Assembly: GCA_028554795.2 (NCBI GenBank)
Contig: CM068829.1
Coordinates: 132,643,325-132,707,324 of the forward strand
Direction: 5' to 3'
Length of the DNA: 64,000 bases
Origin: Sinohyriopsis cumingii
Lineage: Eukaryota; Mollusca; Bivalvia; Unionida; Unionidae
The translations under genes and the position numbers were made by a program. Below the pieces are notes generated by a model, which searched no databases, was not told where the DNA came from, and worked only from the letters and a program-made list of their open reading frames with translations. Positions 21,100-29,992 of the stretch are shown here, piece by piece; within the stretch, counting starts at the first letter, position 1, and each line of letters begins with the position of its first letter.

Positions 21100-24000
21100 A
21101 TGAAACGATCTAATTCATTTGAGAAGGAAGAAGAAGAAAGTAAGAGGCAGAAACGTGATCTATCGCCTCGTACCAGAGCTGAAATCTTGGCACAAATTCA
21201 TGCCAGTGATTTTGAAGAGGACATGAGTGAACCAGAATCAGAACCCTCTAAAACAAGTTCACCACCCTTAGTCAACCCTGAAAAATACTATTCCATTCGA
21301 GAGACGGAAAAGCGCTCCTCTAGAAAATTTAGAACCACGGCTTACAAATACACGGTGAAGTTTAAAGATTTCAAGGCTGAAGTGCCGTTAGAGAAAGCAG
21401 AAGTGTTCATCACTGAGGTGTGGGATTCTTTGCTCACTGCACTCAAGCAACAATGTCAACCCAAAGAAGACGATCGCTTGAGACTTTCCATACAACACGA
21501 CGGTTTGAAATCCCCTGTTTGGATCGAGTTTAGCACCCCTGCAGAATTGACCGCTTCCAAAGTCATGGACAAGATTCAACACGTGCAACAATCTAATGAC
21601 CAGTTTGACATCACCGATGGAAAAGCCACATTGGACATGACCCACGTTTCTCCTCCTCAAGGGACTGGACGCAAAAAGATGTTATTGGTGAACGACCTTC
21701 GCAGCATTAAGCGTAGCCTTGTCCAAATTCACAATCCTCATGACCAGATGTGTTTAACCCGTGCCATCGTGGTGGGACGAACCTATGCCAACAAGAACGA
21801 CACGGTAGAATGGAAAAGAACCTGGAACACTATTCAACGTTCCTATCGAGCCAAACAACGAAACGAAGCAGAACTCCTGTTACGACAAGCCGGCCTGTCC
21901 AAAGACACACCCTGTGGCATTCCTGAGATGCAAAAATTGCAAGATGCCCTAGCTCCACGATACACCTTGAAAGTGCACCCTCAAGAAGTGCGCGGGCCTC
22001 TGTTGTTTCGAGGGCAAGATTTTAAGGACGGAAAATACATTCACGTTTATCATCACGATGACCATTTCGATACCATTACCAGTATCACCGGATTCCTGGG
22101 ATACGGTTATTACTGTGAGAAATGTGACCATGGTTATAATAATCGAGAGCAACACAAGCATTGTGGATTGAAATGCTCAGGATGTTTGGCCTCTTCACCC
22201 TGTCTGAGCGAAGAACCAGTGCCTTGTTCAACTTGTCTGCGCACGTTTGTCAGCCCTACCTGTTACCAACAACATCTGAAAACACAAGGTTCACAGAAGA
22301 AATGTGCTTGTCAACTCCTGAGATTGTGCCCTACGTGTGAACAAGTCATATGTACCAATGCTGCCAAGGCACACGTATGTCGAGGAAAGAAAAAATGTCA
22401 CATTTGTCACCACATTGTGGACTTGGAACACCAATGTTACGTGCAAAAATACCAACCCCCACCAGAGAAAGAGGACGGTCACAAGAAGAAAGGCAATTTC
22501 ATCTTTTTCGATTTCGAATGCATGCAAGAGACCGGCATTCACATTCCTAATTTCTGCGTGGCTCATCGAGCGTGCGAGAAGTGCATTCAAGAACCTATCT
22601 TCAGTCATTGCCCTCACTGCAGCAAGATTCCTGGAGGGCGTGAAAAAATCTTTCGGGGACCGAACACGCTAGCCGATTTTGCCCAATGGATCTTAGACCC
22701 CGTCGACAAAACGTGGAGCCAAGAGGACATCGAACGTTACGGAGATTGTCATCGTCATGCCACGGTGATGGCTCACAATTTTTCCGGATACGATGGACAG
22801 TTTCTTCTCAGATACTATACGGAACAAGACACCGAGCGTCCTAAAGTGACTTTGAACGGAGCCAAAATCATTTTCATGCAAGTGGGACAAGTGCAGTTTA
22901 AAGATTCGATGAGCTACTTGGCCATGCCTTTGAGTCGAATGCCTAAAACGTTTGGAATGACAGAAATGGCTAAAGGGTACTTTCCACACTTTTTCAATAC
23001 GGAAGCCAATCAACATGCCGTTCTACCCCATTTGCCTGAGGCTCACTATTACGACCCCGACAACATGCGTACCGAACAACGAGAAGCTTTCTACGCTTGG
23101 TACCAGGCTCACGCCTCGGACCCTTTCGACTTTCAGGAAGAAATGCTAAAGTATTGTCGTTCCGACGTGGACATTTTACGACGTTGCTGTGGAAAATTTC
23201 CAGAACTGTTCATGGAACACGGAGGAGTCGATCCTTTGAAAGAAGCTTGCACCATTGCCAAAGCGTGTTCCTTAGTGTATCGACAACGATTCATGCCTGA
23301 AAATACCGTGGCTGTCATCAGCCCTCAAACGACCCACTTTGTCAAGCGTCAATACTCGGTCAAAGCCCTACGCTGGTTACATTACTTGTGCGACAAGGAA
23401 GACAAGTGGATTCAGCATGCCCGCAACGGAGGGGGCGAAAAGACCATCGGAACGTATTCGGTCGATGGCTGGGACTTAGAAAACCCCAAGATCGTGTACG
23501 AGTTTAACGGTTGCTTATTTCACGGATGTCCCGTCTGTTACCCTGACCGTGGCACTAAAAATCAGTTTTTGCAACGAACCATGGAAGACTTGTACCAGGA
23601 CACTTGTCAGCGACGCCTAAAGTTAGAACAGCAAGGATACCAAGTGGTGGAAATGTGGGAACACGAGTACGATCACCGTATGAAAACCGATCCCGAGTTT
23701 TAACGCCTCGTGGAAAGTTACCAGTTCATGGACCCGCTGAACCCGAGGGATAGTTTGTACGGAGGAAGGACCAATGCCACGTGTTTGCTGTACCAAGCCG
23801 ACGAAGAGAAAGGAGAAGAAATCAAATACTTGGACGTGTGTTCGCTGTATCCCTACGTGTGCAAATATTGTCGCTTTCCTGTAGGGCACCCGCGATTGCT
23901 GACGGAACACATCGACCTGAAAAACATTTGACAATACGAAGGCTTGATCAAGTGTAAAGTTTTGCCTCCCACGAACCTATACCATCCCGTCTTACCTCAC

Positions 24001-25158
24001 CATTGTCAAGGCAAACTGATGTTTCCCTTGTGCCGTACTTGTGCCGAAACGTGCAACCAAGATCAGCCTTGTCAGCACACCCAGGAAAAACGGGCCTTGA
24101 CGGGAACCTGGGTCAGCGTAGAATTGTTCAAAGCTCTGGACATGGGATACCAACTGTTAGAAGTGTACGAAATTTGCCACTTTCCCAAGACACAACAATA
24201 CCACAAGGGCGACCCCACGCAGAAAGGCATTTTCGCCGACTACGTGGATGCCTTTTTGAAACTGAAACAAGAAGCTAGTGGCTATCCTTCCTGGTGTCAC
24301 ACTCCCGAAGACCAAATAAAATTCAAAGTGAAATACTACGAACAAGAAGGCATCACTTTAGACCACATCGAGAAAAACGAAGGCAGGCGATCGTTTGCCA
24401 AAGTGATGTTAAATTGCTTGTGGGGTAAAATGGCACAACGACCGTGTTTACCCAAGACGGAATATTTGACAGAACCTTCCCGCTACTTCCAGATGATTCA
24501 CGACAAAACCAAATACATGAAACACGTGGACGTCGTTCGAGAGAATTTGATCTTGGTCAATTACGAAGAAGATCTGGACTTTGTACAAGACGACCCTTTT
24601 GGAAATGTCATCATTGCGGCTTACGTGACAGCCCATGCTCGCTTAAAATTGTACGAAGCTTTAGAACTGTTAGAAGAACGCGTCCTGTACTTTGACACGG
24701 ACAGTTGCATTTACATCCATCACCCGATTCAACATCACCCTAGCATCGAAGGAGACCGTTTAGGAGCCTGGACAGACGAGCATCCCGACGACAAGATTCT
24801 AAGTTTCGTCAGTGGCGGTCCCAAAAATTACGGCTACGAATACCGGGACAAACAAGGAGAAGTGCACACGACGTGCAAAGTGAAAGGATTGACTCTGAAT
24901 TATCGTACCAGTCGAGTGGTCAACTTTGGGGTATTGAAAGAAGCCTTGCAATCGGGAGAGGATGGAAACTTTAAAGTGACCACCTATCAACCGAACAAGA
25001 TTGTACGTTTACCCACTCACCACATCGTCAGTCGACCCTTGGAAAAAATCTATCAAATCGTATACCAAAAGCGAGTTCGACTTCCCAATCATTTCACCTT
25101 ACCGTACGGTCACGTCGGTATTGGTCTGTATATAAAAAGGAACCCTAGGCAAAATTGA
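21100..25158 (+). pseudogene. polB: Protein-primed family B DNA polymerase, two in-frame stops
   Basis: One frame of 1353 codons encodes the Polinton replicative polymerase, broken by TAA at codon 868 and TGA at codon 944. Visible parts: a Cys/His zinc-binding cluster (about 339-446); exonuclease motifs Exo I FFDFE (D471, E473), Exo II HNFSGYD (N560, D565) and Exo III YCRSD (D689); an endonuclease-like insert with EFNGCLFHGCPVC (about 801-813); polymerase motif A LDVCSLYP (D912), motif B NCLWGK (about 1105) and motif C YFDTDS (D1199, D1201). All catalytic residues are present; the stops fall between the endonuclease-like insert and motif B, on either side of motif A. The frame is otherwise clean, so decay looks recent. 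The 3' end overlaps the promoter of the BIR gene. Confidence 0.93.
25129..25137 (+). promoter_or_regulatory. TATA box for the BIR gene
   Basis: TATATAAAA inside the last codons of the polymerase frame, 65 bp before the BIR gene's ATG. Confidence 0.6.
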
Positions 25159-25193
25159 TAGTTCATCGTGACTACCAAGACCGAGCGAACAAG

Positions 25194-25937
25194 ATGAATA
25201 CTTTGAAAGAGACATCGTTCCAGTTTGGGGATTGTAAAAAAGTTGTATCTTCCTCTAGTGTGACTAATATTGGATGGATAAGACCCAGACATTGCGACGG
25301 AAAATGTCCGGAAGGAAACTGCGATTGTCCATGTGGTTACCATTGTAATTGCGTAACGGAGTTTGCAGACGAGTGCGATTGTGAGCCTTGCGATGGATAC
25401 GATGCTGTACCTTGTGACCTGAGCGATGCCGTAAAGCATCATGGGAACTTTAGTGCCCCTACCCCTATCATGGAAAGGGATGCTGTGCGTGTCAAACCTG
25501 TGGGATGCGAAAGCGATGCTGCTCGTCCTCTTGGACATTTTACTGGGTTTCGTTTTAAAGGGGAATGTTCACCTTCACGTCTACCCCCCTACGGATGTCA
25601 TCCAGCCCTGAGCAAACTCCTACCCATGTCACTCAACCCTCATCGAAACGAACCTGTGAAAGACGAATATTCGTTCCCTGTGCGTTTGTCGGAATACTGC
25701 GACTTTGAAAATCGTCTTCAATCGTTCAAAGGAAAATGGCCTAAGTATCTGGGAGGACCGACCCCCGAAGAATTAGCCAGAGCCGGATTTTTCTACTTGG
25801 GCGAAGGAGATAAAGTCAAGTGCTTCAGTTGCGGTGTGTCACTTCACCACTGGGAACCGCAAGATTCGGCCTACGTTGAACATGCTCGATGGTCACCGAA
25901 TTGTCATTACTTACCTTTAGTGGGACCGAGACATTGA
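25194..25937 (+). CDS. BIR-domain (IAP-type) protein, 247 aa
   Basis: The ATG at 25194 is chosen because it follows a TATA box at normal spacing; an upstream in-frame ATT is not a start. Residues 34-75 are very Cys-rich (CDGKCPEGNCDCPCGYHC). The C-terminal part (about 165-240) is a single BIR domain with the exact zinc spacing C210-x2-C213-x16-H230-x6-C237 (CFSCGVSLHHW...EHARWSPNC). There is no RING. BIR proteins bind caspases or IAP-binding motifs and block apoptosis; that this one does so for the element is inferred. It lies directly after the polymerase and before the tandem LPxELRERIY genes, in an accessory block. Confidence 0.88.
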   Translation: MNTLKETSFQFGDCKKVVSSSSVTNIGWIRPRHCDGKCPEGNCDCPCGYHCNCVTEFADECDCEPCDGYDAVPCDLSDAVKHHGNFSAPTPIMERDAVRVKPVGCESDAARPLGHFTGFRFKGECSPSRLPPYGCHPALSKLLPMSLNPHRNEPVKDEYSFPVRLSEYCDFENRLQSFKGKWPKYLGGPTPEELARAGFFYLGEGDKVKCFSCGVSLHHWEPQDSAYVEHARWSPNCHYLPLVGPRH

Positions 25938-25965
25938 AGTAACTTCTTACCATAATAATCTGTTC

Positions 25966-26421
25966 ATGAATACTTTACAAGAGAACATTCGTGCTTTGCC
26001 TGTGGAGTTGAGAGAACGCATTTACCGAGAACTGGTCAAAATACAAGTGAAACGTAAAGAACAATTGCATCCGTTACGTCACCGGTGTTTGAACCACTGG
26101 TACCTTCAGGCTATACAAGGACTGATTAAGTTGAAAGTGTTCCATTGGACAGACATTGATCAACGACCTCCTGGTTATAAAAAGGAATGGTTTGGTATGG
26201 ACGATTCTATCTACTACATTGTAAACGTACTGCATCGAATTCCAGAGGAAGAGTTAACGAATTACCAACATCTTTCACGCAGTGTCAACTTAGTGAAAGA
26301 GGAAACTTCTGAACGAATTGTAATGTGTAGATTAGTGGTGAAACGATTTAGATTCGACACTGAATTAAAACCATGTTTGTGCAAACAGTACATTTCTTGT
26401 GTCAGACCAAAGAGGATTTAG
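25966..26421 (+). CDS. LPxELRERIY-family protein, copy 1 (151 aa)
   Basis: Starts MNTLQENIRALPVELRERIY, then RELVKIQVKRKEQLHPLRHR. The N-terminal LPVELRERIYREL resembles the F-box/2EXR-type helix pattern (LPxELRxxI) found in substrate adaptors, but the match is short. The remainder is aromatic- and basic-rich with a Cys-containing C-terminus (CLCKQYISC). It is 28 bp after the BIR gene with no evident TATA, so it may be co-transcribed. First of three tandem paralogues. Confidence 0.7.
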   Translation: MNTLQENIRALPVELRERIYRELVKIQVKRKEQLHPLRHRCLNHWYLQAIQGLIKLKVFHWTDIDQRPPGYKKEWFGMDDSIYYIVNVLHRIPEEELTNYQHLSRSVNLVKEETSERIVMCRLVVKRFRFDTELKPCLCKQYISCVRPKRI

Positions 26422-26433
26422 TATGACCTATTC

Positions 26434-26706
26434 ATGGATACTTTGCTAGAGAACATTCGTGCTTTGCCTGTGGAGTTGAGAGAACGCATTTACCGAGAAC
26501 TGATCAAAATACAAGTGAAACGCAAACTCAAAGTGATTCATCCGTTTTTAAATTATGCTATGTTCCAAACTACAAGAAGACTGATTATGAGTGGATATTA
26601 CTTTAGGCACAAAGTTAAACGAGGCTATTGGCTACCACCCAGCGATTCAAAAAACAGTGTATATACTTATGGATACTTTACAAGAGAACATTTTGGGCTT
26701 GCCTGA
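26434..26706 (+). CDS. LPxELRERIY-family protein, copy 2 (truncated, 90 aa)
   Basis: The first 32 residues are nearly identical to copy 1 (MDTLLENIRALPVELRERIY), then the sequence diverges. It ends by reading out of frame into the start of copy 3 (overlap 26669-26706), so it has lost the C-terminal half seen in copies 1 and 3. It is probably a decayed or recombined duplicate. Confidence 0.6.
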   Translation: MDTLLENIRALPVELRERIYRELIKIQVKRKLKVIHPFLNYAMFQTTRRLIMSGYYFRHKVKRGYWLPPSDSKNSVYTYGYFTREHFGLA

Positions 26707-27193
26707 GGAGTTGAGAGAAAGGATTTATCGAGAGCTGGTCAAAATACAAGTCAAACGTAAAGAACAATTGCATCCGTTACGTCACCAGATCTTTAACCAC
26801 TGGTACCTGAATGGTATAAGAGGACTGATTCGTCAGAAATTTTTTCACTGGTCAGACCTTGTTGAATACTTTCAGTATATGAATGATGATGGGCTAGATG
26901 TTCGTAATTTTGGTTACTTGGAGATTCACTTACTGCAACGTATTGAGGAAGACGAGTTAAAGGATTACCAACATTTGTTACATGGAATCTGCTTAGAAAA
27001 AGACGAAACATCTAGACAAACTCTGACGTTTCAGTTACAGTATGTAACATTTAAATTCCCTACTGGAGAACGAACGTGTTTGGTTAGAAATTACCTTTAT
27101 TGCTTCCGAAACAAAGACACTATAAAATCAAGTTGCCATGCCACGGATTATGTCACATATCATTCAACAGATTCCGTGGAAGGAACTCAATGA
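26669..27193 (+). CDS. LPxELRERIY-family protein, copy 3 (174 aa)
   Basis: The start MDTLQENILGLPEELRERIY aligns with copies 1 and 2; the longer upstream frame reading is a product of copy 2 and is rejected. Shared blocks with copy 1 are KRKEQLHPLRH, NHWYL.GI.GLI, FHW.D, LL.RI.E.EL..YQHL and a Cys-bearing end (CLVRNYLYC). The C-terminal 20 residues extend beyond copy 1 and overlap the next gene. Function unknown; adaptor-like N-terminus inferred. Confidence 0.72.
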   Translation: MDTLQENILGLPEELRERIYRELVKIQVKRKEQLHPLRHQIFNHWYLNGIRGLIRQKFFHWSDLVEYFQYMNDDGLDVRNFGYLEIHLLQRIEEDELKDYQHLLHGICLEKDETSRQTLTFQLQYVTFKFPTGERTCLVRNYLYCFRNKDTIKSSCHATDYVTYHSTDSVEGTQ

Positions 27194-27362
27194 CCATATT
27201 CAAACCGTGGATCATTACCATCGATTATTACAAGAACTGTATCCATTTAATTTGGGACGACAAGTGGTGTGTGTCTTAGTGACTTGTTTTTTGGGATTTC
27301 GTTTACCAGCCGATTCTTTGTGGACTCTTTATGATCAGTACTTACCACCTCCATGGCCTTAA
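27138..27362 (+). CDS. Small protein, 74 aa, unknown
   Basis: Overlaps the end of copy 3 in another frame. A TATAAAAT lies at 27121, 17 bp before this ATG and 29 bp before a second in-frame ATG (27150). The product has a short hydrophobic stretch (VVCVLVTCFLGF) and a Pro-rich end. Its stop overlaps the next ATG within ATGGCCTTAA. Existence rests on this chained overlap, not on homology. Confidence 0.4.
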   Translation: MPRIMSHIIQQIPWKELNDHIQTVDHYHRLLQELYPFNLGRQVVCVLVTCFLGFRLPADSLWTLYDQYLPPPWP

Positions 27363-27676
27363 ATGGTCACGAAAAACTCCTTTTGCTCAAAGCCTTGCGT
27401 TTTCATCTGGATACTTCTCGACCTCAACAGGAAAAAAAGATTCGTCAACTTTTAGTTACCCAAGACGTGTATGACGATGTGTGTGTAGCTTGTGACTTAC
27501 ATCCCCATTGGACAGATGTCCGTGCCTGGAAAGAATGGGGTTTTGAGGCTTGGACCCAAGAAGTGGCCCAGTATGCACGAGAGTTGTTCAAGGAAAAAAG
27601 TTACTTTTCAACCCGTGTTAGTGACGGTGCCAGAAGAACCCGTCACCCAGGACAGGACTGTCGTGGACAGACCTGA
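27353..27676 (+). CDS. Small protein, 107 aa, unknown
   Basis: Starts at the ATG that overlaps the previous stop. The N-terminal 80 residues look like a compact helical, Trp-containing domain (HPHWTDVRAWKEWGFEAWTQ). The last 25 residues are Arg-rich and overlap the membrane protein frame, so the true end may differ. No family recognised. Confidence 0.4.
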   Translation: MALNGHEKLLLLKALRFHLDTSRPQQEKKIRQLLVTQDVYDDVCVACDLHPHWTDVRAWKEWGFEAWTQEVAQYARELFKEKSYFSTRVSDGARRTRHPGQDCRGQT

Positions 27677-27863
27677 AAGACCCTTTCGGGAGGACACTTG
27701 TGTGACCTTACCCCCTGTTGAACTGGTTAGAACATTACCCAAAACATGTGATTGTTGTACAGACACTTGTGTTTATTCCACGTTCATCGTTATCATGTGC
27801 CTTTTATTGTTGTACTTAAGCCTTTGGCTTTTATGTATTTTTGTCTTTCGTATTCATGTTTGA
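27573..27863 (+). CDS. C-terminally membrane-anchored small protein (96 aa)
   Basis: The start at 27573 (MHESCSRKKV) is the nearest ATG; the frame is open further upstream. After a polar segment comes CDCCTDTC, then a hydrophobic anchor STFIVIMCLLLLYLSLWLLC and a short basic tail. AATAAA follows at 27876-27881. A host-membrane role is inferred from the anchor only. Confidence 0.5.
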   Translation: MHESCSRKKVTFQPVLVTVPEEPVTQDRTVVDRPERPFREDTCVTLPPVELVRTLPKTCDCCTDTCVYSTFIVIMCLLLLYLSLWLLCIFVFRIHV

Positions 27864-27897
27864 AAAAAAACATTGAATAAACGTGTTCTGAAAAAAG

Positions 27898-27904
27898 TAT
27901 ATAA
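27898..27904 (+). promoter_or_regulatory. TATA box for the packaging ATPase
   Basis: TATATAA, just after the AATAAA of the preceding gene and about 40 bp before the codon where the ATPase start would be expected. Confidence 0.6.
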
Positions 27905-27939
27905 ACTCTTGTCTTGTTTGTTTTCGTGTCACAAGTGAC

Positions 27940-28710
27940 ATTTCTCACACCAAGGCTACCTCTGCTGTCTCTGCTCCCTCTTCCTCTACTGTCAAAGTCA
28001 TCGACGAACACTTAGATCGTGCCAGTTGGGAGGCTTTGTATCTTCGCCATCCCTTTAACATGCTCATTGCTGGACCTAGCGGTTCTGGCAAAACCGAATT
28101 CGTCAAACGTTTGATCGAACATAAACATCATTTGATCGATCGGCCCCCTCAACGGATCGTGTGGTGTTACAAAGAGTGGCAATCGGCGTACAGCCTCTTG
28201 CGAGAAAGTCAAGGAGATTCCATCGTGTTTGTGGAAGGCATTCCTAAAGAAGACGACGGCATCGTCTCTGACTCCCGTCTAACCCATTTGGTCATTTTCG
28301 ACGACATGTTAGGAGAAGACGAAGAAGAAATTAAATTGTGGTTTACGCGCAAAGGGCATCACCGTAATGCCAGTGTCGTTTACATCACCCAAAATTTGTT
28401 TCAACAAAGTAAAGCCCATCGCACCATCAGTCTCAATGCGCATTACGTGGTCTTGTTTAAAAGCCCTCGAGATAAATCGCAAGTGCAAGTCTTAGCCAAA
28501 CAGTTAGGAACGCCTTGGCTGACTCAGGCGTACGACGATGCCACTCAAACGCCACACGCCTATTTACTCGTCGATTTGAAACCTACGACCCCCGAGGATT
28601 TGCGATTTCGTACCCACTTGTTTCACCACTGGTGCCAAGACGGAGGGCCTGTCCTGTACACGTCTCCGTCCTCGACTTCATTTCACTCCTCCCATGAAAA
28701 AAATCTATAA
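27940..28710 (+). CDS. FtsK/A32-like DNA-packaging ATPase, no ATG start
   Basis: Walker A GPSGSGKT (about residues 45-52) and Walker B LVIFDDML (about 118-125) identify the Polinton genome-packaging ATPase, which pumps DNA into capsids. The frame is open from about 27886, but the first in-frame ATG (28057) is only five codons before Walker A and would delete the conserved N-terminus. The proposed start is an in-frame ATT 40 bp after the TATA box, the position where sister genes have ATG. So either the start codon has been lost or a near-cognate codon is used. Confidence 0.88.
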   Translation: MSHTKATSAVSAPSSSTVKVIDEHLDRASWEALYLRHPFNMLIAGPSGSGKTEFVKRLIEHKHHLIDRPPQRIVWCYKEWQSAYSLLRESQGDSIVFVEGIPKEDDGIVSDSRLTHLVIFDDMLGEDEEEIKLWFTRKGHHRNASVVYITQNLFQQSKAHRTISLNAHYVVLFKSPRDKSQVQVLAKQLGTPWLTQAYDDATQTPHAYLLVDLKPTTPEDLRFRTHLFHHWCQDGGPVLYTSPSSTSFHSSHEKNL

Positions 28711-28712
28711 AA
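28706..28712 (+). promoter_or_regulatory. TATA box for basic protein gene
   Basis: TATAAAA overlapping the ATPase stop, 46 bp before the ATG at 28752. Confidence 0.65.
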
Positions 28713-28751
28713 ACCTCAGACCCTTTTTCGTCTGTCTCACACAGTGTGAAC

Positions 28752-29699
28752 ATGACGTCCCTTCAGTCGCATCTTCCCGTCAAATTGATTCGTGCCTTGT
28801 ATGGCATCAGTCGAGAAAAAGATCCACAAACACGAGCCCGTGTCTTAGAAGCTAGTCTCAAAGAAGTCTTACGATGGTTCACGGTGACGGCACGTCAATT
28901 ACTCCAAGGAATCATTCAGATTCCTCATCAAACCCAACGCTTTTTTGATCGAAACAAAGTCGCTTTGGTCCAACTGGCCGATCCCCGCATCGACACTCAA
29001 ACCAAAAAACAAATCATTTTGAAACCTGGAGGGAGCGGTACTCTAGGAGGGGTCATCATTCGCTCACTCTTAAGATGGGATCCTAATGCCCCCAAAGTTA
29101 TCCCCAAGACAAAAGTCCAACGAAGCCCCAAGAAGAAAAAGAAAAAGACCAGGTCCCCAAGAAGAATAACTTCTCCAGTGGCAGGACCCTCCTCTTACCA
29201 GACACCACCCCGGAAAAAGAAAAGAAGCCCCCAGAAAAAGAAACAGAGAAAAAGTCCCCAGAAAAAGAAAAGTCCACAGAAGAAGAAAACTAGTCGCAAG
29301 AGAGGCACTTCGGCCAGGACGCAACCTTACACTCGCAAGCCACGACCTGCCACAGCGTCTCCGGCAGCCTCACGTTTGTCCACTTCTCCGTTGATGTCAC
29401 CAGGAACTGAAGAGTACTTGGAGACGTTGATCACACCAAGAACTTCTCCGTTGATGACCCCCAAAAGAACTTCCCCAGTGGCAGGACCTTCCAATTTAGC
29501 GGCAGTGGCTGCTGCTCACAAAGTACCTTCTCCCAAAATCAAAGTCCATGAAAGATCGGGCATGTTACAAAGTTTACTGGATTTGTCCAAGCAAGAACTG
29601 GCTCGATTTAGTCCGTTACGTACCCCTGCACGACGTGTCATGCCTGTCCTCAAACTGATAAAACGTAAAGACAATCAGTGGCGACGCGTTCCAGTATAA
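28752..29699 (+). CDS. Basic, Ser/Pro/Lys-rich core-type protein (315 aa)
   Basis: ATG 46 bp after a TATA box. Residues 1-110 are an ordered helical region ending in a Gly-rich segment (KPGGSGTLGGVIIRSLLRW). Residues about 115-205 are strongly basic with repeated KKKKSP/SPQKKK blocks, like chromatin or virion core proteins. The rest has repeated SPVAGPS and SPLMTP motifs. It lies between the ATPase and two other small basic proteins, so DNA condensation in the particle is a reasonable inference. No catalytic motif. Confidence 0.65.
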   Translation: MTSLQSHLPVKLIRALYGISREKDPQTRARVLEASLKEVLRWFTVTARQLLQGIIQIPHQTQRFFDRNKVALVQLADPRIDTQTKKQIILKPGGSGTLGGVIIRSLLRWDPNAPKVIPKTKVQRSPKKKKKKTRSPRRITSPVAGPSSYQTPPRKKKRSPQKKKQRKSPQKKKSPQKKKTSRKRGTSARTQPYTRKPRPATASPAASRLSTSPLMSPGTEEYLETLITPRTSPLMTPKRTSPVAGPSNLAAVAAAHKVPSPKIKVHERSGMLQSLLDLSKQELARFSPLRTPARRVMPVLKLIKRKDNQWRRVPV

Positions 29700-29701
29700 A
29701 A
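29695..29701 (+). promoter_or_regulatory. TATA box for 62-aa basic protein
   Basis: TATAAAA overlapping the previous stop, 48 bp before the ATG at 29743. Confidence 0.65.
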
Positions 29702-29742
29702 AGACCTGTGACCAAGTCGGGGTATCAGTGAAGTTGTAAAAG

Positions 29743-29931
29743 ATGTCACCTCCAAGAAGCCACAAAAGAAAGAGACAAAGGCAGACGCGTCATCCGACAA
29801 AGCGCTTAGCCAAGCATCGACGTTACCCTAAAAAAAGACACAGTCGTTCCAAGAAAAAGAGGCGTCAACAAAGGGGAGGATTCCTTGGCGATTTTAGGAA
29901 AAACATTGTCACCTTTATGACAAAGCGATAG
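29743..29931 (+). CDS. Very basic core peptide, 62 aa
   Basis: About half of the residues are Arg, Lys or His (KRKRQRQTRHPTKRLAKHRR), followed by QRGGFLGDF and a short C-terminus. Small Arg-rich peptides of this kind condense DNA in adenovirus-like particles. The QRGG-F step resembles a Gly-Gly processing site for the element's own adenain-like protease; the next gene has the same QRGG plus hydrophobic residue. Confidence 0.65.
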   Translation: MSPPRSHKRKRQRQTRHPTKRLAKHRRYPKKRHSRSKKKRRQQRGGFLGDFRKNIVTFMTKR

Positions 29932-29944
29932 TCCCAGAAAAAAA

Positions 29945-29952
29945 GATAAAAG
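29945..29952 (+). promoter_or_regulatory. TATA-like box (GATAAAAG)
   Basis: GATAAAAG, 48 bp before the ATG at 29993; same spacing as the canonical boxes. Confidence 0.45.
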
Positions 29953-29992
29953 GGTGTGTGTTAAGTCATCGACGTTAGTGTCTGTTTGGTGA

